A stretch of 64,000 bases of DNA, taken from contig CALSNJ010000007.1 in NCBI GenBank assembly GCA_943787745.1, forward strand, positions 206,073 to 270,072. The letters run 5' to 3'. A program made the position numbers and the translations under genes. This stretch comes from an uncultured Alphaproteobacteria bacterium (GTDB lineage Bacteria > Pseudomonadota > Alphaproteobacteria > UBA6615). The notes under the pieces were generated by a model that did no database searches, was not told the DNA's origin, and saw only the letters and a program-made list of their open reading frames with translations. Below are positions 54,001 through 63,401 of the stretch, piece by piece (position 1 is the first letter of the stretch; each line of letters starts with the position of its first letter).

Positions 54001-55367
54001 GTGACGCAGGTTTCATCGAACGACGATGACCCGCGTCCGGACTCACGTGTTCTCCATCGGCATGCCCATAGTCGTCTGCCCTATGCCGTGGCCGGTGACG
54101 GTCCCTATGTGATTGATCGTGACGGGAAGCGTTATCTCGATGCCTGTGGCGGGGCGGCGGTGTCCTGTCTGGGCCACAGTGACCAGGATGTTATCGCGGC
54201 AATCCAGCAGCAGAGCGCTGCCATGCCGTTTGCGCATACAGCCTTCTTCACCAATGAGCCCATGGAGGCGCTGGCAGACAGCATGGTCGCGGGTGCGCCC
54301 GAGGGTCTTGATCGCGTGTATTTCACCTCCGGCGGGTCTGAAGCCGTTGAGTCTGCGCTCAAGATGGCGCGCCAGTATTTCGTTGAAATCGGCGAGCCCG
54401 ATCGCTCTGTCTTTATCGCCCGACGCCAGTCCTATCACGGGAACACACTGGGCGCGCTTTCGGTCGGCGGCAATGAATGGCGTCGCGCACCGTTCCGCGA
54501 AATCATGGCGGAGTCTCGTCATGTAACGCCGTGCTACGCCTATCGGGAGCAAAAGGACGGTGAATCCGACGATGCTTTCGGGACTCGTCTGGCTGATGAA
54601 CTGGAGGCCGAAATACAGGCGGCGGGACCCGAGCGGGTCATCGCGTTTATCGCCGAAACCGTCGTGGGCGCGACCTCAGGTGGAGTCGAGCCGGTGGAGG
54701 GGTATTTTCGTAAAGTCCGCGAAGTCTGCGATCGCCAAGGCGTGCTGCTCATCTTGGACGAGATCATGTGCGGTCTGGGGCGCACCGGGACGCTTTACGC
54801 TTTCGAACAGGACGGCATTGTTCCGGATATTGTGACTTTGGCTAAGGGTTTGGCGGCAGGCTATCAGCCATCGGCGCGGTGCTGATGGCAGAAAAGATTT
54901 TTCGGGCCTTTTATGACGGCTCGGGCTTCTTTCAGCATGGCCACACCTTCATCGGCCATGCGACAGCCTGTGCGGCCGGCAGTGTTGTGCAGACAAAGCT
55001 GCAGTCGCCCGCGATGATGGCGCGGGTTCACGAGCTGGGGGCTCTGTTCGAAGAACATCTGCAGGACCGGTTCGGGAACCATCCTCATATTGGAGACATA
55101 CGCGGGCGAACATTCTTTCGCGGGCTGGAACTTGTGCGGGACCGCGCGACGAAGGAGCCGTTTGATCCGGCGCATAAACTCAATGTCAGGATAAAAGCCG
55201 AGGCCATGGCGCGCGGCCTGATGTGTTACCCGGGCGGCGGCACGATCGACGGGGTGCGCGGTGACCATATTCTGCTGGCACCGCCGTTTATCCTCACCGA
55301 CGCTGAGGTGGGTATGGTCGTGGAACACCTCGGTGATGCGGTTGATGGGGCGATTGCCAGCATTTAA
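54001..55367 (+). CDS. Class III PLP aminotransferase (one frameshift)
   Basis: A class III (omega-type) aminotransferase of about 455 residues if corrected. The cofactor region is FTSGGSEAVESALKMARQYF; LILDEIMCGLGRTG and the PLP lysine at about 282 in VTLAKGLAAGYQP are clear. At 54869 one base is missing, so GYQP-SARC reads off-frame. The other frame continues correctly with LMAEKIF...FFQHGHTFIGHATACAAG. GTG 54001 starts four bases after the regulator's stop. The substrate may be a taurine-, putrescine- or beta-alanine-like amine. Confidence 0.85.
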
Positions 55368-55548
55368 ACCCGATCCGTCCGTTTGTTGTCATCCAAAAGT
55401 ATGAGTTTGGCGGGGTTTCATCGTTTTAAAGCTGTGACAAACTGATGTCAGGCTACCCAAGTGGCGAAGGAGTTAAGACCGTGCGGTCACTTTTCTGGGG
55501 ATTGCGCGTCACAACAAATCAAACAAGGTTCAGGGAAGAGGAGAGATT

Positions 55549-56527
55549 ATGTCTCATTATCGAAATTAAATCCTGTCAGTCGCTGGCGCAGCCGCGATCG
55601 CGTTGGGGCGGTATGTCCGTCCATGCGCCGGATGCCAGCGCCCAGCAGCGCGACATTCTGATCGGCGGTGGCTCTGTCACCGGCGTCTACTATCAGGTCG
55701 CATTGCAGACCTGTCAGGTCATGAACAAGCATTCGGGCGGCAAGTACAACTGCGTCGGTCGCCCCGCGCTCGGTTCGGTCTTCAACATCAATGCGGTGAA
55801 CCGCGGCCTGCTCGACTTTGGTGTGGCCCAGTCTGATCGCAACTGGCAGGCAACCAATGGCACAGCTGATTGGGACGGCAAGCCGGTTGGTAAGCTACGC
55901 AGCGTGTTCTCGATGCACCCCGAAGCCGTGCTTCTGGTGACCCGCATGGACGCCGGGATCAACTCGGTTGAGGACCTCAAGGGCAAGACCGTGAACATTG
56001 GCAACCCGGGTTCCGGCCAGCGTGGCAACTCGATGGACTTCCTACCGCTTTACGGCATTGATGTTGAAAAGGACATCAAGGCTGAAGGCCTGCAGCAGGG
56101 CGAAGCCTCGCGCGCACTGGTCGACAAGAAGGTTGATGCTTTTGTCTATACCGTCGGCATGCCGAGTGCGGCGATTGAAGAGCCGGCCAACTCGACCGAC
56201 ATCAAGATCCTCGACCTTAACTCCGACGCGGTGAAGAAGTTCATCTCCGACAAGCCGTACTATGTTCTGGCGAAGTATCCGGGCGAAATGGTCAAGGGTG
56301 TCGGTCCGTTTGAGACCTATGCGGTGAAAGCCACGGTTGTCTCCAGTGCCGATGTCGACGATCAGCTCGTCTACGACTACACCAAGACGGTCTTCGAAAA
56401 TCTTGATGAACTCAAGAAAACCCATGCGGCATTCCGGGTGCTCGAACCCAAAGACATGCTCGGCGGCCTGTCGGCCCCGATCCATCCCGGTGCGATGAAG
56501 TACTACAAAGAACGCGGCTGGATGTAA
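55549..56527 (+). CDS. TRAP-TAXI solute-binding protein (damaged signal-peptide region)
   Basis: A TAXI-family periplasmic binding protein of about 325 residues that feeds the fused TRAP permease downstream. The core GGGSVTGVYYQVALQTCQVMNK is the TAXI signature, and FNINAVNRGLLDFGVAQSD and LKGKTVNIGNPGSGQRGNSMD follow. The 5' end is damaged. ATG 55549 after GGAGAG opens a normal signal peptide (MSHYRN..ILSVAGAAAIALG), but a TAA at 55567-55569 interrupts it. An extra G among 55605-55608 shifts the frame before the mature part. Either errors or a non-exported pseudogene. Confidence 0.82.
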
Positions 56528-56541
56528 GCCAAATCAGTATC

Positions 56542-56568
56542 GGGCGGCACCTTCGGGTGCCGCCCTTT
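56542..56568 (+). terminator. Intercistronic hairpin between TAXI gene and permease gene
   Basis: A 10-bp perfect stem (GGGCGGCACC / GGTGCCGCCC) with a TTCG tetraloop is followed by only three T. It probably acts as a partial terminator or 3' stabiliser, giving more binding protein than permease. Confidence 0.7.
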
Positions 56569-56609
56569 ATGTATGTAAGTAAGTACCAAAGTAACTGGGG
56601 GGTTATGGG

Positions 56610-58820
56610 ATGAGTTCGGACAACACGGCAGCTGACGGCGCGGCACAAACCGAAGAAGAACGCGACTTCATTGCGGAAGCAGAAAGTGGCCCCCGAAGCC
56701 CCGAAAACCGGATTGTCGTGGCCGTCATCACTGGTCTTTGTGTGGCCTGGTCGCTCTTCCAGCTCTTCATTGCCGAGGTCCCGGTCGAATCTCGTTTCGC
56801 ACGATCCTGGCATCTGGGCTTTGCGCTTGCCCTCGTTTTTCTAACATTCCCAGCCTACGACTATCGCAACCCGGCGCTTTGGGCGCGGACCCTGCATCGG
56901 GTGTTCCCGTTTTTGCGGCCTAAGCGGTCCAATCGTACATTCGTCCCGATCACCGACATGATTCTGGCAGTGGTCGCGGCCGGATCGTCGCTTTTCTTCG
57001 TCGTCTATCAGGACGATTTGCAGGCGATGGGCGGTCTGGGCGGCACCCGTGAAGTGATTGTTGGCACGGTCCTGATCGTCCTGCTTCTGGAAGCCGCACG
57101 ACGCGCGCTGGGCGTGGCGCTGAGTGCGATCTGTATCGTCTTCATTATCTACGCGTTCATGGGCAGTGAATCCTGGGTCCCGGATATCCTCAGATATCGC
57201 GGCACCACTTACGAGTTTTTCATTTTTGAGATGTACTTGACCGACACCAGCATCTTCGGTGTCCCGCTCGGTGTCTCGACCAGCTTTGTCTTCCTGTTCG
57301 TCCTGTTCGGCTCGCTTCTCGACCGGGCTGGCGCGGGCAAGTACTTCATCGACGTCGCGTTCTCCGGCCTCGGGCACAAGATCGGTGGGCCGGCCAAGGC
57401 TGCGGTGGTGGCTTCGGGGCTTTCGGGCCTCGTGTCTGGTTCTTCGATCGCCAATGTGGTGACGACGGGCACCTTTACGATCCCGCTGATGAAAAAAGTG
57501 AGACTACCGGCTTACAAGGCGGGCGCGGTCGAAGTGGCGGCCTCCACCAATGGCCAGTTGATGCCTCCGATCATGGGTGCGGCCGCCTTCATCATGGCCG
57601 ACATCATCGGTATTCCTTATCTGGATGTGGTGCGCGCGGCGTTGTTCCCAGCGGTCATCTCCTACATGGCCTTGTTCTATGTGGTGCATCTTGAAGCGCT
57701 GAAGCTCAATCTCCGGCCGGTGTCTAAGAGTGAACTGCCGCCGATGCTCAAGACCTTTGTCAACGGCAGCCATTATCTGATTCCGCTGACGGTTTTGATC
57801 TGGTTCCTTGTGATCGAAAAACGATCGCCGATCTTCTCGGCGCTGACAGCGATTGAAGCGCTGGTGGTGCTGATACTCGTTCAGCGTCCGATCATCGCTT
57901 ATCTCGCCCTTGGGGCACATAAGCGGGCCGGAAGCCTGGACCCGGAAACCCGTGTTGGGGCGATCCTGTGGGTGGCGTTCCTCGACGGTGTTCTGGATAT
58001 CTGGCACGGGCTGATTGCGGGCGCGCGCAGCATGATGAGTGTGGGCGTTGCAACAGCAGCGGCCGGTATCATCGTGGGTGTGGTGAGCACCACCGGCCTG
58101 ACGGGTCGTTTCGTGAACCTGATCGGCACGGTCTCGGGTGGCAATGTCTCGGTGATGCTGATCCTGACGGCCGTCACCAGTCTGATTCTGGGTATGGGTT
58201 TGCCGACGACGGCGAACTACATCCTGATGGCGACGCTGACAGCTCCGGTCATTGTCGAGCTTGGCGGTGATGCCGGGCTGGTCTTCCCGATCATCGCAGC
58301 CCATCTCTTCGTGTTCTACTTCGGAATTCTGGCTGATGACACGCCCCCGGTGGGCCTGGCCGCTTATGCTGCGGCCGCGATCGCCAAATCTGACCCGATC
58401 AAAACCGGTATTCAGGGTTTCACCTACGACATACGCACGGCGATCCTGCCTTTCGTGTTCCTGTTCAACACCGAATTGCTGATGATCTCGGGCGTGGCCG
58501 CTAATGGGGACATTATCTGGCTGAACGACCCGATCGGTATTGTTTGGGTGTTTGTGGTCGCTTTGATAGCGATGTTTGCCTTCGCCGCCTTCATGCAGGG
58601 GTACTTCGCGGACAAATGTAACTGGGCAGAGCGCATATTCCTGTTGCTACTGGCATTGGCCATGTTCAGGCCGGCCCTGATCACAAATCAGATCGGGCTG
58701 GAACGGGAGATCATACAGGGCATCGGTCTCGCGCTCTGGGCCGCGATGTATTTCTACCAGAAGCGACGGAAGCAAAAACGAGATGGCGACGGAGATTCGC
58801 CGGTCGTCGCAGCGGCATAG
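56610..58820 (+). CDS. TRAP transporter fused permease (DctQ-DctM type, TAXI system)
   Basis: A 736-residue inner-membrane protein with about 18 hydrophobic segments. The N-terminal part replaces the small DctQ subunit; the C-terminal part is DctM-like. Signature stretches are GSSIANVVTTGTFTIPLMKKV, NGQLMPPIMGAAAFIMADIIGIPY and ILGMGLPTTANYILMATLTAP. The system imports an organic acid or similar solute with sodium. ATG 56610. UspA follows after 11 bases, a frequent partner of TAXI systems. Confidence 0.92.
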   Translation: MSSDNTAADGAAQTEEERDFIAEAESGPRSPENRIVVAVITGLCVAWSLFQLFIAEVPVESRFARSWHLGFALALVFLTFPAYDYRNPALWARTLHRVFPFLRPKRSNRTFVPITDMILAVVAAGSSLFFVVYQDDLQAMGGLGGTREVIVGTVLIVLLLEAARRALGVALSAICIVFIIYAFMGSESWVPDILRYRGTTYEFFIFEMYLTDTSIFGVPLGVSTSFVFLFVLFGSLLDRAGAGKYFIDVAFSGLGHKIGGPAKAAVVASGLSGLVSGSSIANVVTTGTFTIPLMKKVRLPAYKAGAVEVAASTNGQLMPPIMGAAAFIMADIIGIPYLDVVRAALFPAVISYMALFYVVHLEALKLNLRPVSKSELPPMLKTFVNGSHYLIPLTVLIWFLVIEKRSPIFSALTAIEALVVLILVQRPIIAYLALGAHKRAGSLDPETRVGAILWVAFLDGVLDIWHGLIAGARSMMSVGVATAAAGIIVGVVSTTGLTGRFVNLIGTVSGGNVSVMLILTAVTSLILGMGLPTTANYILMATLTAPVIVELGGDAGLVFPIIAAHLFVFYFGILADDTPPVGLAAYAAAAIAKSDPIKTGIQGFTYDIRTAILPFVFLFNTELLMISGVAANGDIIWLNDPIGIVWVFVVALIAMFAFAAFMQGYFADKCNWAERIFLLLLALAMFRPALITNQIGLEREIIQGIGLALWAAMYFYQKRRKQKRDGDGDSPVVAAA

Positions 58821-58831
58821 GAGGACGCGAC

Positions 58832-59257
58832 ATGTACAAGCATATATTGCTCCCGGTGGACCTTGAGGATCAGGCGTCCTGGGAGGCCTCCGCGCCGGTC
58901 GCGGTCGACTATGCCAAGGCTTTTGGCGCCACGGTGCACGTGATGACTGTGGTGCCCGATTTCGGCATGAGTGTGGTCGGATCGTTCTTTCCCGATGACT
59001 TTGCCGAGAAAGCCATTGCAGAAACCGACAAGCGCCTCCATGGCTTTGTCAGCGAGAATTTGCCGGATGATATTTCGATCCAGCACGTGGTCAAACATGG
59101 CCGGGTGTATGAGGAGATCATCATGACGGCCAAGGAACTGGGGGCTGACCTGATCGTAATGTCGGCGCATCGTCATGAACTGAGCGACTACCTGCTGGGT
59201 CCCAATGCGGCCCGTGTCGCACGGCATGCAAGTCAGTCGGTTCTGATCGTTCGCTAG
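58832..59257 (+). CDS. Universal stress protein A family
   Basis: A 141-residue single-domain Usp. The N-terminus KHILLPVDLED and the C-terminal ATP-binding pattern G-x2-G-x9-G-(S/T) read as LGADLIVMSAHRHELSDYLLGPNAARVARHASQSVLIV. The glycine pattern is altered by HRHELSDY, so ATP binding may be weak. It ends the TRAP operon. Such Usp proteins bind TRAP transporters and regulate them (TeaD-like). Confidence 0.9.
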   Translation: MYKHILLPVDLEDQASWEASAPVAVDYAKAFGATVHVMTVVPDFGMSVVGSFFPDDFAEKAIAETDKRLHGFVSENLPDDISIQHVVKHGRVYEEIIMTAKELGADLIVMSAHRHELSDYLLGPNAARVARHASQSVLIVR

Positions 59258-59309
59258 AGGCGTTTGGGCGTTTGCAAAGGCGCGCCCGCCGTTGTATGAA
59301 ACCCGCCGT

Positions 59310-59386
59310 CGGGAAGTAGCTCAGCCTGGTAGAGCACTACGTTCGGGACGTAGGGGCCGGAGGTTCAAATCCTCTCTTCCCGACCA
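59310..59386 (+). tRNA. tRNA-Pro (anticodon CGG)
   Basis: A full 77-base cloverleaf. Acceptor CGGGAAG/CTTCCCG, D arm with AGCTCAGCCTGGTAGAGC, anticodon stem CTACG/CGTAG with loop TTCGGGA (anticodon CGG at 59344-59346), T arm GGTTCAAATCC, and encoded CCA at 59384-59386. Its 3' end abuts an integrase gene, so it is the likely attachment site. Confidence 0.96.
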
Positions 59387-59635
59387 GAATTTTCCTTATC
59401 CCTAAATCGAGATGGTGCGCGGTGCCGTGGCGTTGTGTGGGCGTCCGTATTCGGCCAGTTCTTCCCACTCGTTGTTGGAACACAGCGACTTTCCGTGGGT
59501 GAACGAGTTGGCTACGGCGGCGTAAGGAAGCCGTGAATTTTGATAAGAGGTTAGGCGATTCTAGTGGTCGTTTAACAGGTTAGAAAACAGTCCAGCCTCC
59601 CTGCTTGTACCACTCCTGTGCCACAGGAGATGGAT

Positions 59636-60604
59636 TTGGCATCAATAATGAAACGTAACGGGCGATATACGGCCCGTATTCGGCGTCAGGGTACGCCGTT
59701 GCAGACCAAGACCTTTGATCACCTGTCCGACGCTCGTCGTTGGGCTGCAGAGACGGAACGACAGATCGACCTTGGCCACTTAATTACAAATGACTGCACC
59801 GTCGGGCAGTTGCTCGAACGCTATGGTCGAAAGGTAACGCCAACCAAGCGTGGCTTTTATGTTGAGAAGTACATTGTCTCCCGGCTTAGACGCACATGGT
59901 TGTCTAATATCTGGTTGTCGAAACTGAACTCTGGCCATCTGGCCCGGTACCGCGATGAGCGGCTCAAAGAGGTTGGTGCATCCGCCTGTAACCGAGACCT
60001 CTCGATCATCAGCCACGCCATCCGCATTGCGACGTCGGAGTGGGGCTTCAATTTGCCCGGTAACTCCGCACTTAACCTCCGGAAACCGACACAGCCAAAG
60101 GGTCGAACCCGAAGACTGGAGGGCGATGAAGAGGCACGGCTGATGGTGTCGTGTCAGGCCTCATCGAACCTTTACCTTCAGCCGCTGGTTGTCCTCGCCA
60201 TTGAGACGGCGATGCGCAGAGGTGAGTTACTCAGTCTTCGCTCGGAGCATGTCCAGCTCGACAAAAGCTACGTTCATCTGCCCATGACCAAAAATGGTGA
60301 CAGCAGGGATGTCCCGTTGTCGCCATTGGCACGACAAACCATCGAGGCGCTGCCAAGGAGCCTGACTGGTGTCGTCATACCGGTCCACCCCGAGGCACTA
60401 AAGGGCCTTTGGAACAGAGCAACCCGAAGGGCAGACATCATGGACCTTCGGTTCCATGACCTCAGACATGAAGCGACAACACGGTTCTTCGAGAAGGGTC
60501 TCGGCGTAATGGAGGTGGCAGCAATCACCGGTCACAAGGATCTCAGAATGCTGCAGCGGTACGTCCAGTTGCGACCCCAGGACCTTGCCCGGAAGTTAGC
60601 CTGA
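59636..60604 (+). CDS. Tyrosine recombinase / integrase
   Basis: A 322-residue site-specific recombinase. The N-terminal AP2-like arm-binding part (KRNGRYTARIRRQG) and SAM-like domain are followed by the catalytic domain. Catalytic residues: Arg in AMRRGELLSLRSEHV, His-x-x-Arg in FHDLRHEATTRF, His in GHKDLRMLQ and Tyr in QRYVQL. TTG 59636 gives MASIMKRNG, typical for the family, with AGGAG six bases upstream; GTG 59618 and ATG 59630 are less likely. Intact, so the element may still be mobile. Confidence 0.92.
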   Translation: MASIMKRNGRYTARIRRQGTPLQTKTFDHLSDARRWAAETERQIDLGHLITNDCTVGQLLERYGRKVTPTKRGFYVEKYIVSRLRRTWLSNIWLSKLNSGHLARYRDERLKEVGASACNRDLSIISHAIRIATSEWGFNLPGNSALNLRKPTQPKGRTRRLEGDEEARLMVSCQASSNLYLQPLVVLAIETAMRRGELLSLRSEHVQLDKSYVHLPMTKNGDSRDVPLSPLARQTIEALPRSLTGVVIPVHPEALKGLWNRATRRADIMDLRFHDLRHEATTRFFEKGLGVMEVAAITGHKDLRMLQRYVQLRPQDLARKLA

Positions 60605-60723
60605 CCGCGTCACACTCATGCCCGATTCCGTCTTTAGATTTAGACGCTAAACGACAATGACCCTGCCACCGGGGCCGCAGATGCGGGTGGGTGGATGCGG
60701 ATTAGACGGTGAGTGCCGCAGTC

Positions 60724-60754
60724 GAAAAACCCCCGTCACAATATGGCGGTTTTC
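60724..60754 (-). terminator. Possible terminator of the minus-strand element genes
   Basis: On the minus strand AAAACCGCC...GGGGGTTTTT forms an imperfect stem with one mismatch, ending in a T-run. It lies about 25 bases after the stop of the terminase-like gene, and might also attenuate integrase transcripts. Confidence 0.45.
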
Positions 60755-60778
60755 TCCTTTAGCCGCGCGATTTGACAG

Positions 60779-61218
60779 CTAATTCAGGCTCCCGCGAGGC
60801 ATCGTCTCCGGGGGCCTTTCCTTTTGGACGGTGCCAATCACGTCCAGGTAATGGGCGATCTGTCGGTCAATTTCATCAGGATCGAGGTTGCGAACCTCCA
60901 CCCGTCTGGCAGGTTCTAGGTTCTGCAGTCGCCCCAGAGTTGCCAATGCGTTGTGAGCCACTGCAAGACTCCCCGAGGCTACCGACATCCTGTAGAGACC
61001 GATCAGTTCCTCGACGATATCGAAGTTTTCAGTCGCCCTCAGGACGGCGTCACGGTGGGTCTGGACGATGTCTGCACCTCCGGGACCTTCAGCAGGTCAC
61101 AGGCCCTCTTGGCGGCGCTGGTGTGGCTGTATCCGGCCTGTATGGCAGCAGCCCGACCGTTACCGCCACAGGCGACGTAGGCGTGGGCAAACCGGGTCTG
61201 TTTCTCGTTGAGTGGCAT
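60779..61218 (-). CDS. Terminase small subunit-like protein (frameshifted)
   Basis: The N-terminal part LNEKQTRFAHAYVACGGNGRAAAIQAGYSHTSAAKRA is a Terminase_2-type small-subunit helix-turn-helix, which recognises phage DNA for packaging. One base is missing near 61072: the frame reads VPEVQ then TSSRPT to a stop. The next frame resumes IVQTHRDAVLRATENFDIVEELIGL, and helices to the end (RRVEVRNLDPDEIDRQIAHYLD). The corrected protein is about 147 residues. No large terminase follows. ATG 61218 has GGGAG seven bases upstream. It may be a sequence error. Confidence 0.75.
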
Positions 61219-61282
61219 CGACAATCTCCCTGATCGTTGAAGGGATATTGTCTGTCATGGCGGGTAGTTTCCCCAGCGATGT

Positions 61283-62647
61283 TCAACCTTGTTCCTCACA
61301 GAGGCCCGTCGCTGTCCCCGCAGATCCATCTATCCGATCGTTTTTAATCCGCAGATCCAGATCAAAACTTTGACCACGTATTTTAGCCTGATACGTAAGA
61401 ACGGCTTCCTGCCCTAAGGGGTTGGACATCTTCTCGTTCCATAAAATATCTAACTTTTTATCACCTAGCTTTTTTATTTTTATTTTACCATCCACACTAA
61501 GACCCACTTTATTTACTGATATTTTCTCATCTTTAATTATAAATGTCCATGTACCACTTGCATGATCATATATAACATTTTCAGAGAAAGGGGCAACGGG
61601 TCGGAACGATTTAGGGCGACAAATAATAGTGTAATTATCAACGTTAACTATATCTTTTCCGGGCGAACGAACCTTCCCCTTAAGGCCCAATATATCCCTC
61701 CTTTTTTCTTCCGCTTCTGCCTCGCTAATAAGGCCTTTCTCCAAAAGTGAATTCACTTTTGAAAGTAGATCTTCAACCGACAATTTGCCGCTTTGACCAC
61801 CTTCGGTTTTTGGGATTGGTATCTTGCCAGTTTGTCCCCTGATATGGTTTCGACAATTCTTGTCAAGACCGAGTAATTTTGCTTTATCAATATACCACTG
61901 ACTAGACGCAGTAGAATAGTCCCACTCTCCGCTGGGCAAAGTAGCCGATCGACACGAGTTTTGTTCTCCAATTGTTAATTGCATTTCCGGAGATACTTTG
62001 GCTTTTGCGAAAACTCCACCTAATTTTTCGATATCACCCTTCTTAGGTATCTTGTATCCAGTCCGGACTTTATTCCCGAAATGGCGAATCGATCCGAGTA
62101 GATACAATGCTTCTTGTGATATGGTTTCTTTATCGACGTTAGACGAAATATCACATAAATTTAATCGTATGTTTTTATCTCCGGAGCCATCAAATCTACC
62201 CGGAGTTCCATATGTGAAAAAGATATAAGAGCAGTTTTTTATATTATTGTATCTATAATTAACCTGATATAAATCATTTCTTAACTTATTTATCTCTACA
62301 TTAGATATAAGATATAAATCATTTCTGTATCTTATTTCAAAAATATTTTTTACCTCTGCTTTGTCAGCGTGAGCAAAGGTGTTTGGGGTTTGTTGTAATT
62401 CTAGAAATCCCCCTTCGATATTCCAATTCTCCCAATATATTTGATTTGCATACCGTCCATAGGTAACTTTTTTTACAGAAACGTTGGAGGCATCAATGGA
62501 GAGCCTAGCGTTCTCTTTACCCTCTCCTATAGTTTTGATTTCTCCTAAATTCGCACCTGTTGTAGACCTCATAGTTTTTGAACTTGCAGGAGATATGACG
62601 GCAAGTGATAGTGCAATCGTGATGGGTATAATTTTAAGGAAGTTCAT
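61283..62647 (-). CDS. AT-rich secreted protein of unknown family with SHOCT-like helix pair
   Basis: A 454-residue protein with a signal peptide (IIPITIALSLAVISPASS) and a long unrecognised mature region. Several Tyr/Asn-rich beta segments (RYRNDLYLISNVEIN, YNNIKNCSYIFFTY) precede a SHOCT-like helical pair at about 298-331 (SVEDLLSKVNSLLEKGLISEAEAEEKRRDIL). A beta-rich C-terminal part ends near GLCEEQG. Base composition is far more AT-rich than anything else here, indicating transfer. ATG 62647 overlaps the stop of an upstream mini-ORF (TAATG). Neighbours on both sides are element genes. Confidence 0.6.
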   Translation of the reverse strand: MNFLKIIPITIALSLAVISPASSKTMRSTTGANLGEIKTIGEGKENARLSIDASNVSVKKVTYGRYANQIYWENWNIEGGFLELQQTPNTFAHADKAEVKNIFEIRYRNDLYLISNVEINKLRNDLYQVNYRYNNIKNCSYIFFTYGTPGRFDGSGDKNIRLNLCDISSNVDKETISQEALYLLGSIRHFGNKVRTGYKIPKKGDIEKLGGVFAKAKVSPEMQLTIGEQNSCRSATLPSGEWDYSTASSQWYIDKAKLLGLDKNCRNHIRGQTGKIPIPKTEGGQSGKLSVEDLLSKVNSLLEKGLISEAEAEEKRRDILGLKGKVRSPGKDIVNVDNYTIICRPKSFRPVAPFSENVIYDHASGTWTFIIKDEKISVNKVGLSVDGKIKIKKLGDKKLDILWNEKMSNPLGQEAVLTYQAKIRGQSFDLDLRIKNDRIDGSAGTATGLCEEQG

Positions 62648-62739
62648 TAAAAGTCCTTTCCAAAACCCTGCTCCGACGCCGGTGTGACGACGGCAAGTGA
62701 CAGTGCGATGGCGACGAGGATGGGTCGTATGTCGATCAT
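62647..62739 (-). CDS. 30-residue signal-peptide-only leader ORF
   Basis: A mini-ORF reads a signal peptide (RPILVAIALSLAVVTPAS) that closely resembles the signal of the next gene (PITIALSLAVISPASS) in GC-richer codons. It ends EQGFGKDF. Its TAA overlaps the next gene's ATG as TAATG, with GGAAAGGA just before. Either a remnant left by replacement of a homologous gene, or a coupling leader peptide. Confidence 0.45.
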   Translation of the reverse strand: MIDIRPILVAIALSLAVVTPASEQGFGKDF

Positions 62740-62818
62740 GACTTTACTCTAGCTTACCCAAATTCACTTCTGAAACCTCTTTTCCCATCGTAAAATTGGG
62801 GTCAGAAGGAGTATCGGC

Positions 62819-63217
62819 ATGGCTATTCAGATAAGTACGAACGACATCGACAAAGACGGGTTCTTCACCACCACATTCACCGGGGACGACACAGGACAGC
62901 GACTGAAGGGTCGGATCAGGTGTCCACGGCAGGGGCGGCCGGTTGTTGACTACTTCTACGTTTCGGTAACCGACCCGGGGGCGGCGACAACCACAACGGA
63001 CTTCATCAGGGACCGTGATGGGGTGGTGGTCTACCTGAGCGGAGATGTCTTCCGCAGGTTCTTTCACCAGATGACGTCGGCAATCAGCGGGTCCTCGGAC
63101 AGCTACGAAGATTTCATCTGTGGTGTCGTTGCCGACAAATCATTGCCGAAGCAGACACGGGTCGACTTCGTGTCGAAGCAGTGGTTTGGGCCTCTTCCCG
63201 GGCGTGTCAGTAATTGA
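62819..63217 (+). CDS. Hypothetical element protein, 132 residues
   Basis: I recognise no family. The start, MAIQISTNDIDKDG, is followed by a predicted mixed alpha/beta chain. A hydrophobic strand VVVYLSGDVFRRFF and a C-terminal FVSKQWFGPLPG stand out, and there is no signal peptide. ATG 62819 has AAGGAG eight bases upstream. It is divergent from the AT-rich secreted-protein gene. 63218-63401 holds no gene that I can support. Confidence 0.5.
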   Translation: MAIQISTNDIDKDGFFTTTFTGDDTGQRLKGRIRCPRQGRPVVDYFYVSVTDPGAATTTTDFIRDRDGVVVYLSGDVFRRFFHQMTSAISGSSDSYEDFICGVVADKSLPKQTRVDFVSKQWFGPLPGRVSN

Positions 63218-63401
63218 CCGCCCTACCTTGTACTCAGAAACTGACACGCGGCCTGTAACCGAAGGCCAAAGCGGCTTTGTCGTCAGACGCCTTTACGAAA
63301 CACATGCCAGTCTTCGTACTCAAAACCCCTTGGGTAAGTCCCGAATCGGCCTGATCATCTGGGTAAGCAGAAATCTGCGACACCCCGGACAGGACCAAGC
63401 T

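Noticed and set aside
55445..55548. Upstream GC-poor start for the TAXI protein
   Set aside because: It gives no signal peptide; ATG 55549 with GGAGAG and a clear signal-like frame is better despite the lesions.
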